Assembly: GCF_035607535.1 (NCBI RefSeq)
Contig: NZ_JAYDZX010000004.1
Location: 33,439 to 97,438, forward strand
Direction of reading: 5' to 3'
DNA length: 64,000 bases
Origin: Salinimicrobium sp035607535
GTDB lineage: Bacteria > Bacteroidota > Bacteroidia > Flavobacteriales > Flavobacteriaceae
The position numbers and the translations under genes are program-made. This document shows positions 44,214-53,581 of the stretch, piece after piece; positions within the stretch are counted from its first letter, which is position 1, and each line of letters starts with the position of its first letter. The notes below the pieces were generated by a model. That model did no database searches, was not told where the DNA came from, and saw only the letters and a list, made by a program, of their open reading frames with translations.

Positions 44214-47009
44214 ATGGACAAATTTTCATTTTTAAATGCCGCACATACAGCATACTTCGCTGAACTCTATGATCAATATTTACAGTACCCCGATAGTGTT
44301 GAACCCAGCTGGAGAGCTTTCTTTCAGGGCTTTGATTTTGGTCTGGAAACCTCCCAAAACGGGCAAACCGTTGTGGAACATCCTGAAAATGGGGAGCCTG
44401 TAGAGATCTCAGATTCAGTGTTGAAGGAGTTTCGGGTGGTGAAGTTGATTGATGGGTATCGCAGCAGGGGTCACCTTTTTACAAGGACCAATCCTGTGCG
44501 GGAGCGAAGAAAATATCGTCCTACCCTTGATATACAAAATTTCGATCTTGACGAGAGTGACCTGGACACGGTTTTCAACGCAGGTGAAATTCTGGGAATA
44601 GGGCCTTCCACTTTAAAGCAGATCATAAAGCACCTGGAGAAGGTTTACTGTGATTCCATAGGGATCGAGTACATGTACATCAGGAAACCTGAACAGGTCA
44701 AATGGATCCAGGATAAGCTAAACATCAATGAGAACCAGCCCGCTTTCAATGCCGACCAAAAGAAGCACATTTTACGGAAGTTAAGTGAAGCGGTCTCTTT
44801 TGAGAACTTTCTTCATACAAAATACGTCGGGCAAAAGCGGTTTTCTCTGGAAGGAGGAGAAAGCCTTATTCCGGCTCTTGATGCTATTATTGAAAGGGCA
44901 GCCGATCTTGGAGTAAAGGATTTCGTCATGGGGATGGCCCACCGGGGTCGTCTTAGTACCCTCACAAATATCTTCGGAAAAAGCGCAAAGGATATTTTTA
45001 CCGAATTTGACGGGAAAGACTACGAACAGGATATTTTTGACGGGGATGTGAAATACCACCTGGGTTGGACCTCCTGCCGTAAGACCGACAGCGGAAAAGA
45101 GATCAATATCAACATTGCTCCCAACCCTTCTCACCTGGAAACTGTTGGTGCAGTAGTGCAGGGGATCACAAGAGGAAAGCAGGATCGTCATTATGGAGAT
45201 AAAAATGATTCTGTCCTTCCTATTATAGTACATGGGGATGCGGCAATTTCCGGTCAGGGAATAGTTTATGAGATCGTGCAGATGGCGCAGCTGGAAGGAT
45301 ACACCACCGGCGGAACCATTCATATAGTAGTGAACAACCAGGTTGGTTTTACGACCAACTATCTTGACGGCCGTTCTTCGACCTATTGTACAGATGTTGC
45401 AAAAGTGACACTTTCACCTGTACTCCACGTCAATGCAGATGATGCCGAAGCAGTGGTGCATGCAGTGTTGTTCGCCCTCGACTGGAGAATGACCTTTGGA
45501 AGAGATGTCTTTATTGACCTTTTAGGGTACCGTAAATATGGTCACAATGAGGGAGATGAGCCAAGATTCACTCAGCCAAAACTGTATAAGGCCATTGCCA
45601 GTCACAAGAACCCAAGAGATATATATGCAGAAAAGCTAAAGGCACAGGGAGTCATTGATGATGCCTATGTGCAGAAGCTTGAAGAAGACTATAAGGCAAA
45701 ACTCGAAGAGAATCTTGAAGATTCACGAAAGGAAGAAAAGACAAGGGTAACACCTTTTATGCAGGATGAATGGGAAGGATTTGAACATGTAGATGAATCC
45801 CGCATGATGGAAGAGGTTGATACTACTGTCGACATGGAGATCCTTACCGAAGTGGCACATGCGGTTTCAAAGCTTCCTGAGGATAAAAAGTTCCTGAGAA
45901 AGATCAAAAAACTGGTGGATCTCCGACATACCATGTTCTTCGAAAACAACAGCCTGGATTGGAGTATGGCCGAATTACTTGCCTATGGTACTCTTATTAA
46001 GGAAGGTTATTACGTGAGAATGAGCGGGCAGGATGTCGAGAGAGGAACTTTCTCTCACCGTCACGCTGTGGTAAAAGTCGAGGACAGTGAAGAAGAAATA
46101 ATCCTTCTTAATCAAATGGAAGGAACAGCCTGTGAGGCCAAGAAAGGATCATCCTGCGACCTTAATATTTACAACTCTCTTTTATCTGAATATGCAGTTG
46201 TAGGTTTTGATTATGGCTATGCAATGGCCAGCCCTAACTGTCTTACCATTTGGGAGGCTCAGTTCGGAGACTTTAGCAATGGAGCACAGATCATGATCGA
46301 CCAGTATATTTCGGCGGCCGAAGATAAATGGAAGCTTCAGAATGGTTTGGTGATGTTCCTGCCCCACGGCTATGAAGGCCAGGGAGCCGAGCACTCTTCG
46401 GGAAGAATGGAAAGATATCTTCAGCTTTGTGCTAAAGATAACATGTTCGTTGCCGATGTTACCACCCCGGCAAATATGTTCCACCTGTTGAGAAGACAAA
46501 TGAAGGTGAACTACAGGAAGCCCTTGATCATCTTTACACCCAAGAGTTTGTTGAGGCATCCAAAAGTGGTTTCTACAAAAGAGGAATTTGCAAATGGTAC
46601 ATTCCAGCCGCTTATAGACGATGCTGAAGCAAAAGTCGATAAAGTGAAATCCCTAGTATTCTGTACCGGGAAATTCTACTACGACCTGCTTGAGCGCAGG
46701 GAGGAATTAGGACGTGACGATGTAGCCCTCGTGAGGATCGAACAGTTGTTCCCTCTACCGGCAGAACAGATCAAAGAGGCTATTGCAAAATATAAGAATG
46801 CCGATGATGTGGTGTGGGCTCAGGAAGAACCGAGAAACATGGGTGCCTATAGTCACCTGTTATTACATCTTGAAGAATCGAAGTCCTTTAGGGTATGTAG
46901 CAGGAAATTCTATGGATCACCTGCTGCAGGAAGCTCAGTTAGATTTAAGAAGCGTCACGAAAAAGTTATAGAATCTGTTTTTGATAAGAACGCAGAAGTT
47001 ACTGTTTAA
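44214..47009 (+). CDS. sucA: 2-oxoglutarate dehydrogenase E1
   Basis: 931 residues, the usual length. N-terminal E2-binding segment (FLNAAHTAYFAELYDQYLQ), the active-site MGMAHRGRLSTL, thiamine diphosphate binding around GDAAISGQGIVYE and the C-terminal transketolase-like half (SHRHAVV, HGYEGQGAEHSSGRMERYLQ). It decarboxylates 2-oxoglutarate and passes the succinyl group to the E2 in the TCA cycle. It is followed 57 bases later by the E2 gene, so the two are one operon; E3 lies elsewhere. Confidence 0.97.
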   Translation: MDKFSFLNAAHTAYFAELYDQYLQYPDSVEPSWRAFFQGFDFGLETSQNGQTVVEHPENGEPVEISDSVLKEFRVVKLIDGYRSRGHLFTRTNPVRERRKYRPTLDIQNFDLDESDLDTVFNAGEILGIGPSTLKQIIKHLEKVYCDSIGIEYMYIRKPEQVKWIQDKLNINENQPAFNADQKKHILRKLSEAVSFENFLHTKYVGQKRFSLEGGESLIPALDAIIERAADLGVKDFVMGMAHRGRLSTLTNIFGKSAKDIFTEFDGKDYEQDIFDGDVKYHLGWTSCRKTDSGKEININIAPNPSHLETVGAVVQGITRGKQDRHYGDKNDSVLPIIVHGDAAISGQGIVYEIVQMAQLEGYTTGGTIHIVVNNQVGFTTNYLDGRSSTYCTDVAKVTLSPVLHVNADDAEAVVHAVLFALDWRMTFGRDVFIDLLGYRKYGHNEGDEPRFTQPKLYKAIASHKNPRDIYAEKLKAQGVIDDAYVQKLEEDYKAKLEENLEDSRKEEKTRVTPFMQDEWEGFEHVDESRMMEEVDTTVDMEILTEVAHAVSKLPEDKKFLRKIKKLVDLRHTMFFENNSLDWSMAELLAYGTLIKEGYYVRMSGQDVERGTFSHRHAVVKVEDSEEEIILLNQMEGTACEAKKGSSCDLNIYNSLLSEYAVVGFDYGYAMASPNCLTIWEAQFGDFSNGAQIMIDQYISAAEDKWKLQNGLVMFLPHGYEGQGAEHSSGRMERYLQLCAKDNMFVADVTTPANMFHLLRRQMKVNYRKPLIIFTPKSLLRHPKVVSTKEEFANGTFQPLIDDAEAKVDKVKSLVFCTGKFYYDLLERREELGRDDVALVRIEQLFPLPAEQIKEAIAKYKNADDVVWAQEEPRNMGAYSHLLLHLEESKSFRVCSRKFYGSPAAGSSVRFKKRHEKVIESVFDKNAEVTV

Positions 47010-47066
47010 TAAATATGAAAAATTGCCGGCAGTAATTCCGGCGCTAAAAAATAAAAAGAAGAAATC

Positions 47067-48353
47067 ATGGCTTTAGAAATGAAAGTCCCTTCTCCGGGAG
47101 AATCGATTACCGAGGTTGAAATTGCACAGTGGTTGGTTGCAGACGGTGATTATGTTGAAAAAGATCAGGCAATTGCCGAAGTTGACAGTGATAAGGCAAC
47201 ACTTGAACTTCCGGCAGAAGCCAGTGGAATCATCACCCTAAAAGCAGAAGAGGGGGATGCCGTAGCTGTAGGGCAGGTAGTTTGTTTGATCGATACAGAT
47301 GCTCCTAAACCCGGAGGTGGAGAAAAAAACTCAAAAGAAGTTGCAAAGGAAGAAAAGGAAGCTACTTCGGCTAAAGAAGAAGAGCTCGAGTCTTCTCAAA
47401 AGGATAACCAAAAAGCTGAAGCCAAAACAGAAACTCCTTCGAAGCCAAGTACGCCTTCTCAAAAGCAGGATACGTACGCTACCGGAAGCCCTTCGCCTGC
47501 AGCTAAGAAGATCCTTGATGAAAAAGGTATGGATGCAAAATCTGTTCAGGGAACCGGTCGTGATGGTCGAATCACCAAAGAAGATGCTGTAAAAGCAAAA
47601 CCTTCTATGGGAACGCCGGGACAGGGGAAAAGAGGAGAAGAGCGCAAAAAGATGTCTATGCTTCGCCGCAGGGTTGCAGAGCGTTTGGTTGATGTGAAGA
47701 ATCAAACGGCTATGCTTACTACTTTTAACGAAGTGGATATGTCGGCTATTTTCTCCCTGCGCAAGCAGTACAAAGATGAGTTCAAAGATAGGCACGGAGT
47801 GAGCCTTGGATTCATGTCTTTCTTTACGCTTGCTGTAGTGAGAGCATTAGACCTTTATCCCGGAGTAAATTCTATGATTGACGGAGATTATCAGGTAAAG
47901 TATGACTACAAAGACATAAGTATTGCTGTATCAGGACCTAAAGGTCTTATGGTTCCGGTGCTTAGAAATGTTGAAAATATGAGCTTCCGCGGAGTAGAGG
48001 CCGAGATCAAGAACCTTGCGACCAAGGTGCGTGACGGGCAGATCACAGTGGATGAGATGACCGGCGGAACCTTTACCATTACCAATGGTGGAGTGTTTGG
48101 TTCTATGCTGTCGACTCCAATTATCAATCCTCCTCAAAGTGGTATACTTGGAATGCACAATATAGTAGACAGACCTGTTGCCATTGATGGTCATGTGGAG
48201 ATACGTCCAATTATGTATGTTGCCCTTTCTTATGATCACAGGATCATTGATGGAAAAGAGTCTGTAGGTTTTCTTGTGGCAGTTAAAGAAGCCCTTGAAA
48301 ATCCTGAGGAACTTCTCATGGACAATGACGTCAAAAGAGCTTTGGAATTATAG
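47067..48353 (+). CDS. sucB: dihydrolipoamide succinyltransferase (E2)
   Basis: 428 residues: a lipoyl domain with the lysine at residue 43 (VDSDKATLEL), a charged Lys/Glu/Ser/Thr linker, a peripheral-subunit binding domain (PAAKKILDEKGMD, GTGRDGRITKEDA) and the catalytic acyltransferase core ending with SYDHRIIDGKESVGFL, which holds the active-site histidine and aspartate. It moves the succinyl group from lipoate to CoA. Same operon as E1, ended by a strong hairpin. Confidence 0.97.
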   Translation: MALEMKVPSPGESITEVEIAQWLVADGDYVEKDQAIAEVDSDKATLELPAEASGIITLKAEEGDAVAVGQVVCLIDTDAPKPGGGEKNSKEVAKEEKEATSAKEEELESSQKDNQKAEAKTETPSKPSTPSQKQDTYATGSPSPAAKKILDEKGMDAKSVQGTGRDGRITKEDAVKAKPSMGTPGQGKRGEERKKMSMLRRRVAERLVDVKNQTAMLTTFNEVDMSAIFSLRKQYKDEFKDRHGVSLGFMSFFTLAVVRALDLYPGVNSMIDGDYQVKYDYKDISIAVSGPKGLMVPVLRNVENMSFRGVEAEIKNLATKVRDGQITVDEMTGGTFTITNGGVFGSMLSTPIINPPQSGILGMHNIVDRPVAIDGHVEIRPIMYVALSYDHRIIDGKESVGFLVAVKEALENPEELLMDNDVKRALEL

Positions 48354-48371
48354 GCGCCCAAAAATGACAAA

Positions 48372-48413
48372 AAAGAAAGGCAATGATTTCAGGATCATTG
48401 CCTTTCTTTTTTT
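48372..48413 (+). terminator. strong terminator of odhA-odhB
   Basis: A 16-bp perfect stem (48372-48387 with 48394-48409) with a 6-base loop, then T residues. Confidence 0.95.
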
Positions 48414-48416
48414 GTT

Positions 48417-48521
48417 CTAGTACGAAATAAAGGTGTAGATATTAAGTACTAAAACAAAAACAATTAATACGGCCAATAACGCCGGAAACACCGGCAGGTG
48501 CTTTAGGTTTAAAAAATTCAT
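48417..48521 (-). CDS. possible 34-residue membrane peptide
   Basis: An ATG-initiated frame of 34 codons with a single strong hydrophobic segment (VFPALLAVLIVFVLVLNIY) and a basic N-terminal part (MNFLNLKHL), stop TAG. It lies in an otherwise empty 250-base gap between the odhB terminator and the retropepsin-like gene. Composition and membrane topology are gene-like; there is no ribosome-site evidence and no homologue known to me. Tentative. Confidence 0.45.
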   Translation of the reverse strand: MNFLNLKHLPVFPALLAVLIVFVLVLNIYTFISY

Positions 48522-48606
48522 AGCGGTAGATTTTTTGGTTACCCTTAAGATAAGGTAGCATCTATCGCTGTGAAATGGGGAAAAACCCCCATTTTGTAAA
48601 TAAAGG

Positions 48607-49044
48607 TTACTTCAGGAAAAGGCTCATGGACTTATAATCGATAATGGCTTTACCTTTTTTGAGGATATCTGCACCTATAATTCCCTGTACCTTTTCAGCC
48701 TTATGTTTAACCAGCGCATCGTTCACATGTCTTAGATCAAAAAGAACCAGATCCACTTTTTTCTTTTTCCAGCCTTTGATCTCTATTACGTTCTTTTGAG
48801 CGATCTGGGTCATCATATTAGTGGCTCCTGCCCCTGCAGCTTTAACATCACTGTCTTCGGCCAGAAGCTCGAAATGGGAAACGGCTTCAAGACCTACGCA
48901 GGTGCTCGATGCGCCAGTGTCCAGGATGAAATTACCTTCTATCTTGTTTATTTTTGCCTTTAGTTCCAGGTGTTGGGTTGCAGTATAGGTGAGGGGAATT
49001 CTTTTATATCCTTTTTCTTTAAGTAACTTCTTCAGAGATGCCAT
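48607..49044 (-). CDS. retropepsin-like aspartic protease
   Basis: 145 residues from ATG 49044, chosen because the divergent promoter's -7 box at 49070-49077 would place transcription start beyond the longer frame's start. The motif NFILDTGASSTCVG is the aspartic protease DTG site of clan AA, with the later VQGIIGADILKKGKAIIDYK as the flap/hydrophobic-Gly part. Single-domain proteins of this type act as dimers. No signal peptide. Its substrate is unknown. Confidence 0.85.
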   Translation of the reverse strand: MASLKKLLKEKGYKRIPLTYTATQHLELKAKINKIEGNFILDTGASSTCVGLEAVSHFELLAEDSDVKAAGAGATNMMTQIAQKNVIEIKGWKKKKVDLVLFDLRHVNDALVKHKAEKVQGIIGADILKKGKAIIDYKSMSLFLK

Positions 49045-49069
49045 TCTTTTCTTTTTTGCCAAAGATAGC

Positions 49070-49091
49070 TGTATAAAATAAATTATTTTTG
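49070..49091. promoter_or_regulatory. overlapping divergent -7 boxes
   Basis: TATCTTTG on the minus strand (49077-49070) for the retropepsin gene and TATTTTTG on the plus strand (49084-49091) for tatD, both exact TAnnTTTG and 6 bases apart. -33 elements are not clear. Confidence 0.5.
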
Positions 49092-49096
49092 CATTT

Positions 49097-49864
49097 ATGA
49101 CAATTACAGATACTCACACTCACCTATATAGCGAATCATTCAATGATGATCGCAGCGAGATGATCAAAAGAGCTATAGATGCCAATATTACCCGGTTTTT
49201 TATTCCGGCTATAGATTCAGAATATATTGAGGGCATGTATGCCTTGGAAAAAGAGTTTCCGGAGCACATTTTTCTCATGGCCGGTCTTCATCCCACCCAT
49301 GTAAAGGAGAATTATAAAGAAGAATTGGCTATCGTAGAAAAACAGCTTGAGGAAAGGAAGTTCTATGCAGTAGGGGAAACAGGAATAGACCTTTACTGGG
49401 ACAAGTCTACCCTGGGAATTCAGCAGGAGGCATTTAGGTATCAGATTCAGCTGGCGAAGAAACATCAACTACCGATCGTAATTCACTGCCGGGATGCCTT
49501 TGATGAGGTTTTTGAGGTGCTCGAGCAGGAAAAAGGGGAGGGGCTTTTCGGAATTTTCCATTGTTTTACCGGAACACACGAGCAGGCTCAAAAGGCTCTG
49601 TCATATAATATGAAACTGGGGATTGGAGGAGTAGTGACCTTCAAAAATGGGAAGATTGACAGGTTTTTAAACGAGATACCATTAACGGAGATCGTACTGG
49701 AAACAGATGCTCCTTACCTGGCACCGGTGCCTTATAGAGGGAAACGCAATGAAAGTTCGTATCTTGTAGAAGTGCTGGAAAAGGTTGCTGAAGTCTATCA
49801 ACTCTCCCCACGGGAAGTAGCTGAAGTTACAACCCGCAACTCCAGGGAGATTTTTGGCATTTGA
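49097..49864 (+). CDS. TatD-family metal-dependent DNase
   Basis: 255 residues, TIM-barrel amidohydrolase fold. Metal ligands in the N-terminal DTHTHLYS, the glutamate in AVGETGIDLYW, histidines in LPIVIHCRDAF and GIFHCFTG, and the aspartate in LETDAPYLAP. TatD proteins are Mg2+-dependent 3'-5' exonucleases. First gene of a run tatD, acyltransferase, ansA on the plus strand. Confidence 0.93.
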   Translation: MTITDTHTHLYSESFNDDRSEMIKRAIDANITRFFIPAIDSEYIEGMYALEKEFPEHIFLMAGLHPTHVKENYKEELAIVEKQLEERKFYAVGETGIDLYWDKSTLGIQQEAFRYQIQLAKKHQLPIVIHCRDAFDEVFEVLEQEKGEGLFGIFHCFTGTHEQAQKALSYNMKLGIGGVVTFKNGKIDRFLNEIPLTEIVLETDAPYLAPVPYRGKRNESSYLVEVLEKVAEVYQLSPREVAEVTTRNSREIFGI

Positions 49865-49916
49865 ACACAGCATCTGCTTATAATTTTGTTTTTTTGCTAA
49901 CTCTAACTAACAATCA

Positions 49917-51059
49917 GTGACAAATTACGACGATATTCGGTTCTATGATGATGCAGAAGTGCAGGAGGCTTTAAAGAATTATGTGAAGCATCCCATGATA
50001 AAAGGACTTTTACAATTTACCTTTCCAAATGTCACTTTTGATAAAATAGAGGAGAAAGTCCTTAGTTGTAATTCGATAAGGGATTTTCAAACCCGCATCA
50101 TTTACCACACGGTTCAGAAAGTATTGAGTAAAAGCTCGGAAGGTTTGAGTTATTCCGGTTTTGATACCTTAAACAAGGACGAATCCTACCTCTACATTTC
50201 AAACCACCGTGATATTGTTCTGGATACTTCCCTTCTCAATTGTGTGCTCTACGAAGCCGATCTTAAAATGACTGCTTCGGCCATTGGTGATAACCTTGTG
50301 CAAAAGCCGTTTTTGCTGGCTCTTTCCAAACTTAACCGGAACTTCCTTGTCAAACGCGGACTCGGTCCACGTGAAATGCTGAAGAGCTCCCAGAAACTTT
50401 CAGAATATATTAAAGAACTGCTCCTGGAAGAAAAGCGTTCTGTGTGGATGGCTCAAAGGGAAGGGAGAACCAAAGATGGAAATGATCATACCCAGCAGGG
50501 GGTTCTAAAAATGCTTGCCATGGCGAAAGCTGATGAATCTCTGGCTGAATATTTTGGAAAGCTGAAGATAGTTCCGGTTGCTATCTCTTATGAATTTGAC
50601 CCTACAGATGTTTTGAAGCTGCCGGAAATTCTGGCGAAAAGAATGGAGCAGATCTATATTAAATCGGCTAATGAGGACTTCAAGTCTATTCTCAAGGGAG
50701 CTTTGGGTAATAAAGGGAGGATACATATTTCCGCAGGAAAGCCAATAACAACAGAGGTGCTTCAGGAAATAGAAAAGAAGTCGGGCTCTGTAAATGAGCA
50801 GCTCCAAAGGATAACTGCAGGTATTGATAAACGTATTCACAGGAATTACAAGCTGTGGCCTGCAAATTACATTGCTTTTGACCTGCTCAATAACAGCAGC
50901 ATGTTCGAAGATAAGTATGACTCCAAACAAAAGAGGCAGTTTGAGAGAAGGCTTACAAGAAGGGTGGATTTCAAAAATGCACTCGAGGTGAACAGCTATC
51001 TTCTTATGTATGCCAACCCCGTAATCAACCAGAACAACCTGCATGAAAACCAGCGCTAA
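49917..51059 (+). CDS. 1-acyl-glycerol-3-phosphate acyltransferase-like protein
   Basis: 380 residues from a GTG start (the next codons read TNYDDIRFYD). The acyltransferase HX4D motif is in YISNHRDIVLDTSLL; the FxxR-like and PEG-like blocks appear as RNFLVKRGLGPREML and WMAQREGRTKDG, diverged from PlsC. It is about 140 residues longer than PlsC, with an added C-terminal region. It probably transfers acyl chains to a glycerolipid or lipid A-like acceptor at the membrane. It overlaps ansA by 17 bases. Confidence 0.8.
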   Translation: MTNYDDIRFYDDAEVQEALKNYVKHPMIKGLLQFTFPNVTFDKIEEKVLSCNSIRDFQTRIIYHTVQKVLSKSSEGLSYSGFDTLNKDESYLYISNHRDIVLDTSLLNCVLYEADLKMTASAIGDNLVQKPFLLALSKLNRNFLVKRGLGPREMLKSSQKLSEYIKELLLEEKRSVWMAQREGRTKDGNDHTQQGVLKMLAMAKADESLAEYFGKLKIVPVAISYEFDPTDVLKLPEILAKRMEQIYIKSANEDFKSILKGALGNKGRIHISAGKPITTEVLQEIEKKSGSVNEQLQRITAGIDKRIHRNYKLWPANYIAFDLLNNSSMFEDKYDSKQKRQFERRLTRRVDFKNALEVNSYLLMYANPVINQNNLHENQR

Positions 51060-52071
51060 TATTCTCCTTATCTACACCGGGGGAACCATTGGTATGGTCA
51101 AGGACTTCGAAACGGGAGCTCTAAAGGCGTTTAATTTTGATGAGCTGCTGCAAAATATTCCTGAATTAAAACTGCTGGAGCATCATATAGACACCGTAAG
51201 TTTTGAGCGGCCTATCGACTCTTCGAACATGAAGCCGGCATTTTGGCTGCAGATCGCCGAGATCATTGAAGAAAAATATGAGACCTATGATGGTTTTGTA
51301 GTTTTACATGGAAGTGATACCATGTCTTATAGTGCTTCTGCGCTTAGCTTTATGTTCGAAAATCTTTCCAAGCCTGTGATCTTTACCGGTTCGCAGTTGC
51401 CAATTGGGGATCTTAGAACAGATGCAAAGGAAAATCTTATTACCAGTATACAAATTGCAGGACTGCAAAAAAACGGTAAGCCTGTTATTACAGAAGTATG
51501 TCTTTATTTTGAGTACAAGCTTTACCGTGGCAACAGGACTTCCAAGATAAACGCTGAACACTTTCAGGCTTTTGCTTCTCCAAATTATCCGCCTCTTGTA
51601 AATTCGGGTGTTCACCTGGCTGTGAATGACACTGCTTTGTGGCAACCCAATCACAGGCGAAAAATGAAACTGCATAAAGGCCTGGATGATGAAATAGCTC
51701 TAATTAAGATCTTTCCGGGAATAAACAGGAGCCTGCTGGAGCACATTTTAGGGAAGGAAGGGCTTAAAGGAGTCATTTTAGAGACCTATGGTAGCGGAAA
51801 TGCTCCGACTGAAGACTGGTTTGTTGAACTACTAAGAAGTGCTGTTTCCAGGGGAGTGGTCATCGTGAACGTCACCCAGTGCATCGGCGGTAGTGTATCA
51901 ATGGGACAGTATGAGACCAGTACACAACTGAAGAAAATAGGAATAGTATCGGGCAAAGACATTACGACAGAGGCAGCTGTGGCCAAAATGATGTACCTTT
52001 TAGCAAAGGAACTAAGCCCGAAAGTTTTTAAGACAATTTTCGAAACTTCATTACGCGGGGAAATGTCGTAA
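51043..52071 (+). CDS. ansA: type I L-asparaginase
   Basis: 342 residues, cytosolic (no signal peptide). The catalytic threonine loops are LIYTGGTIGMV and VVLHGSDTMSYS; the later TLYGSGN-like stretch (ETYGSGNAPTEDW) and the C-terminal allosteric-type domain fit type I enzymes. It hydrolyses asparagine to aspartate. It overlaps the upstream acyltransferase by 17 bases, suggesting translational coupling though the reactions are unrelated. Confidence 0.93.
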   Translation: MKTSANILLIYTGGTIGMVKDFETGALKAFNFDELLQNIPELKLLEHHIDTVSFERPIDSSNMKPAFWLQIAEIIEEKYETYDGFVVLHGSDTMSYSASALSFMFENLSKPVIFTGSQLPIGDLRTDAKENLITSIQIAGLQKNGKPVITEVCLYFEYKLYRGNRTSKINAEHFQAFASPNYPPLVNSGVHLAVNDTALWQPNHRRKMKLHKGLDDEIALIKIFPGINRSLLEHILGKEGLKGVILETYGSGNAPTEDWFVELLRSAVSRGVVIVNVTQCIGGSVSMGQYETSTQLKKIGIVSGKDITTEAAVAKMMYLLAKELSPKVFKTIFETSLRGEMS

Positions 52072-52165
52072 AAAATAGGGCTGTTACTTGACCAGCTTCT
52101 GTTTTTTTTCGTTATTTGGCGAACTGTTTAGAAATATCTTAACAAGCTCATTTAAGCAGGTATTT

Positions 52166-52253
52166 AGAGAGGTGGCCGAGTGGTCGAAGGCGCACGCCTG
52201 GAAAGTGTGTATACCCCACAAGGGTATCGAGGGTTCGAATCCCTTCCTCTCTG
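52166..52253 (+). tRNA. tRNA-Ser(GGA)
   Basis: 88-base class II tRNA with perfect 7-bp acceptor stem (AGAGAGG / CCTCTCT), D-arm GGCCGAGTGG, anticodon GGA at 52200-52202 in loop CTGGAAA, long variable arm and T-loop TTCGAAT. Discriminator G; CCA is not encoded. Confidence 0.97.
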
Positions 52254-52323
52254 CTAGTTATTTTTATTTGAATAAATATTTATATCTTTAACCCGTTAAC
52301 TAATTAAATTAAGAGAAAAAGTA

Positions 52324-53118
52324 ATGAAAAGATTATTTTCAATTTTGGTGATCGCTACAATTATGGTGTTCGGAGCCGTAGATGTGAATGCGACAAATAA
52401 CGTGAATGCCTTGCCGGCTACCATGGTGAACTTTGTTCAGGATGAAGACCAGGCTGTAGCTGAAGAGACCGAAGATGTTGGATTTCACCAGGAGCTTAAA
52501 AGGCGCTTTATCGAGGGTGGACCTGGATTCATGGGAATCGTACTTCTTTGTTTGATCCTTGGTTTGGCGATCGCGATTGAAAGAATCATTTACCTTAACC
52601 TTGCTACTACCAATACAAAGAAATTAGCACAGGATGTTGAGGACGCTCTAAACACAGGCGGTATTGAAGCAGCTAAGGATGTTTGTCGCAACACCAAAGG
52701 ACCTGTTGCTTCTATTTACTACCAGGGACTTGACCGTGCCGACGAAGGTACAGAAGCTGCTGAAAAGGCGGTTGTAGCTTACGGTGGTGTGCAAATGGGA
52801 CTTCTAGAGAAAAATGTATCCTGGGTATCTTTATTTATCGCTCTTGCTCCTATGCTTGGGTTCATGGGTACAGTAATTGGTATGATCGAGGCCTTCGATA
52901 GAATTGAAGCTGCCGGTGATATGCAACCTTCACTTGTTGCGGGTGGTATTAAGATCGCACTTCTTACAACAGTATTCGGTTTGATCGTGGCTATTATTCT
53001 TCAGATCTTCTACAACTACATTATCGCTAAGATCGACCGTATCGTAAACGATATGGAAGATGCTTCTATCACTTTGATAGATATCCTTGTAGACTACAAG
53101 AACAAAAGAAGAGTATAA
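52324..53118 (+). CDS. exbB: ExbB/TolQ-type proton channel subunit
   Basis: 264 residues. An N-terminal signal-like helix precedes the ExbB core of three membrane helices (GFMGIVLLCLILGLAIAIER, WVSLFIALAPMLGFMGTVIG, IKIALLTTVFGLIVAIILQIF). The conserved PMLGFMGTVIGMIEAF and ALLTTVFG blocks are those of the energy-transducing motor. With two ExbDs downstream it energises TonB-dependent transport or an outer-membrane process. First gene of a four-gene operon. Confidence 0.93.
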   Translation: MKRLFSILVIATIMVFGAVDVNATNNVNALPATMVNFVQDEDQAVAEETEDVGFHQELKRRFIEGGPGFMGIVLLCLILGLAIAIERIIYLNLATTNTKKLAQDVEDALNTGGIEAAKDVCRNTKGPVASIYYQGLDRADEGTEAAEKAVVAYGGVQMGLLEKNVSWVSLFIALAPMLGFMGTVIGMIEAFDRIEAAGDMQPSLVAGGIKIALLTTVFGLIVAIILQIFYNYIIAKIDRIVNDMEDASITLIDILVDYKNKRRV

Positions 53119-53136
53119 CAATACCAAGATTTAATT

Positions 53137-53574
53137 ATGACCTTACATAAAATATTAAAATATATAGCGCTCGTTATCGGGGTTATTGGACTAATCCTTT
53201 GGGGAAGAGTTCTAATGGCCGGTGATGATGCTATAGAAAACTCAGCCGATGTACAGGCAAGTGTGGTAACTCCATTTCTGTATGTGGCATACTTAGTGTT
53301 TGCAATAATTGTGCTTCTGGTCTTGTTCTATGTAATCAAAGGACTTTTCTCAGGAAACATTAAAAGAACACTAATAGCTGTTGGGGCTTTCATTCTGGTA
53401 GTGGTAATAGCTTACCTGCTTACCGATGGAACCGAGACCCAACTTAGTGACGGTACAATGCTTTCGGCAAATGCGAACCATTGGGTAGGAGCAGGTCTTG
53501 TGACCTTCTACATGCTTGCAGGTATTGCAATTCTGTTGATGGTTGTATCCGGAATCAGAAAACTTATAAAATAA
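53137..53574 (+). CDS. small membrane protein of exb operon
   Basis: 145 residues with four hydrophobic segments (about 10-28, 46-68, 78-94, 112-137). It lies 18 bases after exbB and 8 bases before exbD, so it is part of the motor operon. Such a spacer gene is seen in flavobacterial exb clusters, function unknown. Confidence 0.75.
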   Translation: MTLHKILKYIALVIGVIGLILWGRVLMAGDDAIENSADVQASVVTPFLYVAYLVFAIIVLLVLFYVIKGLFSGNIKRTLIAVGAFILVVVIAYLLTDGTETQLSDGTMLSANANHWVGAGLVTFYMLAGIAILLMVVSGIRKLIK

Positions 53575-53581
53575 ATTAGCT

